Assembly (NCBI RefSeq): GCF_014145665.1
Contig: NZ_JACHTD010000003.1
Coordinates: 1 to 64,000 of the forward strand
Origin: Myroides sp. NP-2
GTDB lineage: Bacteria > Bacteroidota > Bacteroidia > Flavobacteriales > Flavobacteriaceae
DNA: 64,000 nucleotides
Direction: 5' to 3'
Part shown: positions 18,955 through 28,200 of the stretch, piece after piece
How the letters are laid out: the number at the start of each line of letters is the position of its first letter
Numbering within the stretch: the stretch's first letter is position 1
Notes under the pieces: generated by a model
What the model was told of the DNA's origin: nothing
Databases searched by the model: none
Seen by the model: the letters and a program-made list of their open reading frames with translations, nothing else
Program-made: the position numbers and the translations under genes

Positions 18955-19236
18955 CTATTTATCATTAAATAATTCTTTCAAAGGAGGTGGACCATCTCTT
19001 TTAACTTTTTCTACTGCTTCTAGCCAATATTCCCAAAAAGCACTATCAGCAGGTCGATTATGCATCAACCAATATTCACCACCACTTAATATATCAGTTA
19101 AATCATTAGATCCTGTCGCTTCCCAATATGATTTAAGCATATACAACATAGCTTCGTATCCTTCTTTTTCAGTAATTAGGTCATTACTGCTAATTATTCC
19201 GTTTTTATCTATTTTACCATTATTTATTAAACTCAT
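18955..19236 (-). CDS. Candidate immunity protein for the Rhs giant
   Basis: 93 acidic residues with no signal peptide, so cytoplasmic. It starts 8 bases after the stop of the Rhs giant. The pattern GYEAMLYMLKSYWEATGS then DLTDILSGGEYW, RPADSAFWEYWLEAVEKV resembles a group of small proteins I associate with immunity to CDI/Rhs toxins, in which a DLxxLLG..-pADPAxWxxW core recurs. Position and size support an immunity role; no Pfam number is claimed. A cytoplasmic immunity protein implies that the main toxin tip attacks a cytoplasmic target such as RNA. Confidence 0.72.
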   Translation of the reverse strand: MSLINNGKIDKNGIISSNDLITEKEGYEAMLYMLKSYWEATGSNDLTDILSGGEYWLMHNRPADSAFWEYWLEAVEKVKRDGPPPLKELFNDK

Positions 19237-19244
19237 ATTGATTT

Positions 19245-22200
19245 TTATTTTAAACCATACCTAATAATCATTTCTTCAGCAGACATAGTTGAATACCCCG
19301 CTCCTTTAACTACTCCATTTTGTGTATATGTATAAATAGACTGCCCAGAACTATTTGCTCCCATATACCAACTTTTTCCATATGAATCTACGCCTAATGG
19401 TCTTGTATTAGCTAGTTTTTGTATCAAAGCTCTATTCGCAGGAGTATCAGCAAGTTTGCCACTGCCCTTAAATAAATGATTTGCTAACCTTCCCTCAGGT
19501 ATAGCGTTAACTATACTAAATCCTTTAGCAGAAACTAATTCAGAAGCTATAGCAGGTAGTACAAAAGAACCAACCCCCTCAATGTAATTCAACATTGTTT
19601 CCTTAGCTCTTGCAGTCTCTCCTGTTGGATTAACCCAACCATCATAAGCCATTCGGAAATTGCCCATGAAACTCTTATCATTTTTTCGCTGATAATTTAC
19701 ATTTGTTATTCCGGCTTTATTAAGATCTTTTATACTATTATATATATCAATAGATCCGTCATTATTATGGACGGAGAAAACATCAGTTGGGTCTCCTTCC
19801 CAATCAGTACTGGTTACTTCATAAGCATTATATCTCCCTTTTTTGTTATTATCTGGATAAACAGTCCATACTGTTATTCGACCTCCTTCACCTCCTGTTT
19901 CCTCTGCTCGCATCCCCGTTGGATCAATCAGATTAATCGGATTATTGTGTACATAATGATACGGATTCCAGGCAGGAAATTGTTCCGCCAACGGGTCCAC
20001 ACTCAAAAATATACTCGTTCCCGGATCGTAATAACGCGCTCCATAATAGTAATAGCCCGTTTGTGCGTCTAATTCCTTACTATTGAATTTATACACATTC
20101 TCCAGAATGTTATTGGTACTCTGTTCCACCATGACCTCTCCAAACGGTAAATACTCAATGTATTGAACCGGTTTTCCGAAGATATCTGTAATATAGGACG
20201 TGCTGCCTAGATGGTCACTATGATACCACCAAACCGGACCGTGTTCTTCCATTGGATTAGCTACAATAGGAACCTGTGTTGGTGGTTCATCTCTCCATTG
20301 GTCGTCTATGCCTGGGGGCAATACAATAGGCGGAAATTCTGGTTCTACCTCTTCTTCTGGTTCTTCTCGCGGTTTGGACGGTATCTCTAAATCACAAAAT
20401 TGAATGTAAAACCCTCCTTCTGTGCGGATCCAACTTATATCTTCTCCTCCATCTTCTCCCGCAAAAACAATACCTGGTAAATCATAACACTTTTTACAAT
20501 CCGCATCTTTACAAATCAAACACAAATAGTACTTGAATAATAAATCGTATATCTCTGGTTTATCTTCGCGATCTTTATAGTATTCTATGAAATTAAGAAA
20601 TTGATTGTAACAATCCAACTCGAGGCGATTAAAATCTACAACTGTTCCTAAATCAATTGGATCACGCGTGATGGGATCAAGTGGAATTCCGGTAATCGGA
20701 TCATAGACATAGCCCGTTTCTGGGTCAATTACTAAACCATCTGCTGTTAGTTCTACGCAACCTTCAGCGTTGATTTGCTCTAGTGCCGCACAATAATCAG
20801 TTCTTCCCACTATAGTTTCATAACTCACGCAATTTCCTTGTGAATCCCATAAATTACACCTCTCTCGATACAGTATATGTTGTTCCAAAATAGCTAAAAT
20901 CTGCTGTCTACAATACAATTTCTCTGGCGTATTATAAAGTGAATGCAATAAAAATTCAACTTGATTTTTACAGATAGCCTCCGAAATTTGGGTTGTATTA
21001 AAAATCTCATAATTTCTAACTCCTCTTGTTAGCTGTGCAGTTGCACTACGCATCTGCCCCCTCATAAACGTAGGAGGAGACACCTCTACAGTATTGTAAT
21101 CTTCTCGGCTAAAATCTTCCACATCTTCCGCTTTTCCTATACGAGAAGCAATGCGCTTTGCATTGGCATAATAGTGTTTGGTGTAGGTCCCCTTAGTACA
21201 CACTAAATAACCATTAGGATACAGCACTTCTCCTGCATTATAGGATCCATGTAAGTTCATTCGGCCATTGATATTCAAATTGGAAGATACTGTAATTCGC
21301 TTGCCTACACGTTCTCCTTTTCCATCATATAAGTAAATGCTCGATAGATTTCCATCATCTGTAATATCTGTTATATTATTATTGGCATCCCAGTTAAAAC
21401 TGCGATTTTGATATGCTACAGCACTCGAAGTATTACCCGATGTTTCTATAACATCTATATTTCCAGTTGCTGTATAGCTAAAACGTTGTTCAAACCCATT
21501 ACCATTATCACTCATACCCTCAATACGAGTAAGTTGAGGGGATCTTGAATCTTCATAGATATAATTCCTTTTTATCGAATTTTCTGTATAGGTTATTTGT
21601 CTCGTATTTTTATCTATTACAGCATGCAGCTGTGTTTTCTTACTGATCGCATGGTCTTTGGTGTAGTGCATGTCCAACATATAATTGTGTTCTTCTAACA
21701 AGCCATCCCATTTTCCTGCTGCCGTCTTCAGTCGATTAAATGCATCATACTCAAACTTTTTACGATACGTTCCTCCGATATTTAATCGCCGATGCTGGCT
21801 AAAATTATTGTAAATCCCTTTCACATTATTATTTCGGTCATATCGATAGACATTGCGTAAAAACACACTGAAACTGTTCGAATTATTTGCTTGTGGTGCA
21901 GCGAATTGAGCAGCACGCAAACGCTCCGTTAGATCAAATTCCTGCTTCATTTCCACCTTATTTCCATATTGAATATAGTAGGGTTGATCAAAGTAATTGT
22001 ACTTCACTTGACTGAGGTATTCGACACCTTCATCATTGATCATACTCGTCAATTGTCCCACACTGTTGTAGTGGTAGTTGACCTTTTCTTTATCGGGATA
22101 CACTAGCTCCAAGATTCTACCCCAAGAATCGTATTTATACTTGGTTTTAAAGTAATGTGGTCTGCCATGTTCATCAGAAATGAATTTGGTCTCTTCTACG

Positions 22201-25200
22201 ACTTCCCCTAATTTTCCATACTTAAATTGATGAGTACCGCTTCGATCGGTCATTAATTTTAAGCGTCCTTGTGGTTCATAGACAAAATCGGCATCAATCT
22301 GATTCCCTACTATTTTTGTCAAACGATTAAAGTCATACGTATAGTTAATCGTTTGACCCGTTGCGTCTACTTTGGTCTTAATTTGTCCTAAATCATCATA
22401 GGTAAACGCAGTAATACCTGAGGCAGACGACCACTTTTCTATGACCCTGCCCAGCCAATCATAGTCGTATTTCGTAAAGTGATCCATGGCATTGGTCACT
22501 TGTCTAACTTGCCCCAACGCATCGTAAACAAATTCGGTAGAAAGTGTTTGTCTATCGCCCAATTGACTTTGTATGACCGTTTGCCCTAGTTTATCAAAAT
22601 AGTTTATCGTCGTATTTCCTTCAGGTAAAATAACTTTTTGAAACATTAGATTCCCTTCAAATCCATAGCTGTATTTCGTAATCGCATCGATTCCATAGAT
22701 CAGCTGATCCAAGACGCGATCTTGATCGTCATAGGTTGTCAAAATCTTGCGTTCATCTATATCCGTTGTGGGATAATACCTCGTTAAAAGTCTTTGAAAA
22801 ACTTCCGCTTCAGCTAAGCCTTCCAAGCCCAATTCTTCTAGATCTAATGGCTCACAATACAGCTCTTCTTCGGATAAATAGTTTTCAACTGCACGTCCAA
22901 ATTCGTCGTACTTTGTTTTACCTGATACGGCAAAGCGAAGTTTTGGTGTTCCTCCCTCACAACCGATATACTCCTCGTCATTGGCCAGTTGTTTTTTCAC
23001 TTGAATGACACGTCCCAACCCATCGGTTAACATACTGGTATGCAAAATATGGCCATCACCCAAATTGTGTTGCGTCATCGATGTGCGATTAGTCCCATAG
23101 GTGTTGCGAATAGTCCATTCGGCTTCATACGGTCCTTTTACCTGTAATAACCGATTAAAAGGATCATAATCGCAATGTATTTCTTCTCCATATACATCCC
23201 TGACCAAAACCGGTTGTCCAAATACATTAACTAATTGTCTAGTCACATTGCCAAAAGGATCCGTAATTCGCGCTGGCACAACTTTAAAATAATCGCCATG
23301 ATACTCTCGATTTCCCATTTGCGGACTAAACGGACCATAATCGTAAGTATAACTAAAGCCTCCTGGTAGCGTTCTTTTGCTAATATTACCTAAAATATCG
23401 TATTCATACTTTGTTATTGTGAAATCAGCATCTGTTACATAATGATTTACTTGAGCATACTTCATCGCATCGGGTGTAACAGTGGCAGTGGTTAATCTCA
23501 ACTGTTGATTGTTTGTAGTTACACTCACTCGATGGCTAATCGGCAAGGTCTTTACGCCTAAATTATAAGCAATATCAACAGTTAACCCTCGATCAATATC
23601 CATATACCTCTTGACATTTCCCATTGTATCATACAACTGAAAGTCTTGTTGGGTTTGGTTAACCAAAGCATTGCTTCCCGTTTCGTCTTGATAGGTCCAA
23701 TTTTTCGTTTGTATACTTGTAACTATAGGCAATACAGCTAATTTTTCTGTAAACACGCTTACTTCGGCACTGGAGGTTGTAGCCGTATGTATATCATCAA
23801 CAAGCAAGCGACTATCGTAAAACTTATAGGTATACGTGGTTTCAGTCAACGGTCGTTTTCTCTTGTCTAAGGTATAGGTTCTCTTCGGCAATCCTTTTTT
23901 GTAGAGGTATTGTTTTAGGCTAGAACTAGTTCCGGGTTGATATAGCTCATTCTCTGTCATAGCATCCAATAGATACGCTGTTACTGTGGTACGGAACGGG
24001 ATGCCTTCCCTATTTAACAAGTGGGCTTTTGTTTGACCAAACCCCAAGAAATTGCGCTCTTTTCTGTCTTTATAGCCATTAAAATATTCATAAGCATAGC
24101 GGGTGGTATTTTCTCCATCTCCTTCAAAGCCATCAAATACATTTACTTTAGTTAATGCCCATTTTTTATACGGCATCTTATAGGTTGATCCGATAACCGA
24201 TTGGTCGATTGGATTGACTACATCATAATCTAAATCAATTTTTGCTCCTGTGCTTTGGGTCACTGTTTTCAGCAAATTCGTACGTCTAATACGCGATTTA
24301 TAAACCGTTATGCTTTCATTGCGAGTAGAAGTGACATAATCGATAAATCCATCCCCGTCAAAATCCATATACCGGCTTTCTTCTGTAGAAATATTGCGCC
24401 CTGAAGCTGCTCCTACAGATACACAAAATTTAGGTCCTGTCAATATAATGGGAATGGGGAAATAAACACAGATCGTTAAATTTCCATTAAGTCCTGCATC
24501 TATAGATTTCTGTGTTTGACTCCCTGGTAGACTGCGTCCTGAAGACTCAAATCCCATTCCTGTATTGATGTAGTACTGTCCATCTACAATTTTTTCGGGT
24601 AATCCATCACCATTTAAATCAATATAAGTTACCGCATCCTTAGAAGTACTTGTTGAAATACTTAATCCCGCAGCTATATCTAGATTTGATTGGCTAGAAA
24701 AGCCTAGATTGAGAGATCCACTTCCACTACCTCCTATGGTTTCTGTTTTGCTTTTTTGCAAAGGTAGACCCTGCCAAATTGAACTCTGCTGAAATACTCC
24801 GCCATAGTTTAACAACACTTTTCCATCACTTTGCACGATATCAATCAATCCATCTCCATTGATATCTACATAAAAACGCGAGCTTGAATTATTCGTTGTG
24901 AATTTACTTCCATTGAGGGAGCCACTAGCTTGGTTTCCTATTTTTGTATTCAAACCGGCCATAAAATTAGCGGACCTAGTTGATCGATCTCCTAATTTTG
25001 GACTTCCCGTTATACCGGCATTCCCTCCTCCTGCAAGAGTTCCTGAACCAGCAATTGAAGTTCTAACCGTAAAATCCGCTTGAACAATGCGACTCGAAAG
25101 CCCGCCTCGCTTGGCGGTAACTTGAATACGTTCACCTATAATATCAGGAAATCCATCCCCATTGATATCCAGAAATTCATTTAACAATTCACTCGATCCT

Positions 25201-28200
25201 TTCGTATCTGCACGCCCTATACTAAATCCTAAAAACCCCAGGGATTTGTTCGTCGTATTATTTTTGAAATGCGAATATTTAGTAATTCCCGCAGCGCCAT
25301 AGTTACCAACAGCTACAGCCGGTGGACGCAAATCGGGTATATCGTCTGTTAAGAATCGCGTATAAGGACTGATTGCTGTTGCCGATACATATAAATGTTC
25401 ATGACTCTCCCAGCGGTTGCTCTCTTTATTGGGCAACAACATGGCAAAGTACTCCGACATATTACCAGCCGCATTTTGAATGTTATCCATATCCAACTCT
25501 ACTTGATCCAACGTTAAGGTAGTATCCGTCAGCATATTATTTACCGTTGAATTAGATGCTACCGCTGAAGGTAGAACATGTCTCCCTATAATCGGTTGGT
25601 ATGTGGCTTGGAGTTCTGCTCCTTTATAAGCAAATTGTCCCCAGTTTCTGTACATGGCTCCCCAAGCTTCTGTTGACTCCGAAGTATATACATTTGCTTT
25701 TACTTTTCCATTGGTATCCACTCCTGACATATAGGAGCTAGGATTTGCCCCACTTGCCGTCACTTTAATCAAAGGTTCATTATCGCCTGATTGATAAGCA
25801 TCTACTAGTTCTCCTATTTTGTGTTCCGTGGTGTAGTACTCAAAATAGTATCTCGCTCCTACCCTTGGTGTTAAAGAAAACGAATCCGTATCTCCCAGAT
25901 TTTCATATCGATTGTTTGACATCAAACGCTGTTTCTGAACGATAGTTCCACTGGCGTCAAATTTATAACGGAACTTTACATACCCCTTCGGGTCATTGGG
26001 GTTACGAGTACTTACTAAAGATATAATACTTCCATTTGGATTGCGAGCGACCAAATAGACATATCGATCCTGACAAGCCGCTTCCGTACATTCCGGCAAA
26101 CGGAAATTATTTCTTATGGTCACGCTCACCCGTGGACCTTCAGCTGTATACTCCAACGGAATATTACTCGTATGTACTTTACTGTAATTAGAGTAATAGG
26201 GCGTGATATACAGGTCGGGATTTGCCGAATCTAGCGAGACTAATTTGGGCTTAAATTTAGTATCAATCGACTTCCAATCTATTTCAGAATCACTTAATAC
26301 CTCAACTTTTATATAGTGAAAACTACTAGGTACCGAAGTGATCGTTTCCATATCTAAGAGTTGATTTGGAGAGGAAAATGTTGTAATCCCCTCAATATTA
26401 CTCGTTTTTTCGTAAATCACTACATCATTTCCAAGAATTGCTACATTTCCGCCTACCGTTGTTCCCTTCTTAAAATAGGAAACGCGAAGGGTTACTCTAT
26501 CATTCTCTTGAACAGTAAAGCTAGGCCATTCTAGACGGTATTTCCCAGCTTCTTTAAACATAAGTTCAAGCTTGCTTCCTACAATAAATCCATCGGCATA
26601 CGATGAGGTATGTCGAGAAGAGTAGCTCATCGGATCTGGATTTACCCCTGTATATTCTACTTTTGGGTTCCAAGAAATTCCTAGCTCCGCTATGGGTACT
26701 TGGTTCGTATGTACACGAAAAAAAAGCAGTTCCCCTTTTTCAACCGTTAGGGTATGACTATGGGTTTCTCTTGAGGAAAGCATCAAATTAGGACCTACAA
26801 CAAAACTCGCAACCTCCATATTTGTTTCGTGAAGTCTCTCAATGGAAAACTTAACTCCGCTCTCAAGGCCAATATGTTGTTTCTCTATGGTACCTGTTAC
26901 TCGTATTTGTCCTGGTTTTGGCGCGCGCCATACCATTACAACATCCATCGGACCATTGGTCATATCAACCTGTGGAATTGGATTTAATACCGGGGCAACC
27001 TCTTCTTCTTTTAGTATAATAACTGGACTAATCGAGCTGTCTAAACTATAGGAAGGCGCTTGGGTTTGGGGGTCTATAGATCCAAAATACACCCGTTCAT
27101 TATCCACCACATCCAACAAACCATCTGCATTGACATCCGTCATATAGGTTGTTGTTTTGGATGAGCTCTTCGAATTGGTACGACTTATATTGCCAACAAA
27201 TATGTTGACGCTAAGTCCTTTGTCACTATTTTCACTTCTACTATATCCTAAATTCGGTAAGTCTTTGATTGGATAGACGTCGGCTGAAAAATTATTGCCT
27301 AAATTCTTGCGGTAATAAAATTTGATCCCGTCTTTAAAAACCTTGTCAGGCAACCCATCGCCGTCAATATCCGTCATCATTACTTTGATTTCCGCATTGG
27401 AAGAGCCCCCACCAAACGTTCCCCCTATGGTGGCAGCGCGACTAAAAGGCAACCACGAATTAGGAAAAATAGGTGTCACAATTCCCGCTGAACCTCCACC
27501 ATTAAAATTCGTCAATTTTCCTTCTGTTCCCCCCAAAGCAGATAGGTATACATTATACCTATCGTAATCCGTGGCATAATCTTTATAGGTATTGATCGTT
27601 TGTCCTGTACTTTCAAAAAGGGATCCCGTACCAATATCATCGTGATAATCGAAGGTGTATTCTTCTACTGTAGGAGGGGTATTGTCTGTAGTAGGTCCAA
27701 GAACATTTTTATTATTGCTATTTGTATTGATGATGCGATAAAGTAAACTCCTTCCAAACTGTCCTGCTTTGTAAAAAAATTGATATTCATTATACGCATA
27801 TCCCAATGATTTTCTTCCTTCATCAGATTGCATCTGAGAGGCTTTAACTTCCATACTGATAAGAATGCGATCTATTAAATCCACACTCTTCGCCTCTACA
27901 CCATAGCGATTATTTGTCTTTACATCTAAACGAGGTCCACTAGGAATATCTATTGTGTTTTTTCGTGTTATTAAAACAGTAAATTCATGTAAATTAGTCC
28001 CTGAAGTTGACAATATTGGATTCTTATTGTACACAATCTGTTGTAATTGATAATCGCCACTTGAATTTTGGGTATAATCATATTGCATATAATTATCAAA
28101 AGGATCCATGACTTTAGTCAGATGCCATTTACCTTTAGCGTATAGGTCAAAGTAGGAGGTCCATCCAGTAGATCGATCCTCTATTAGCCAGGTGTAATTA

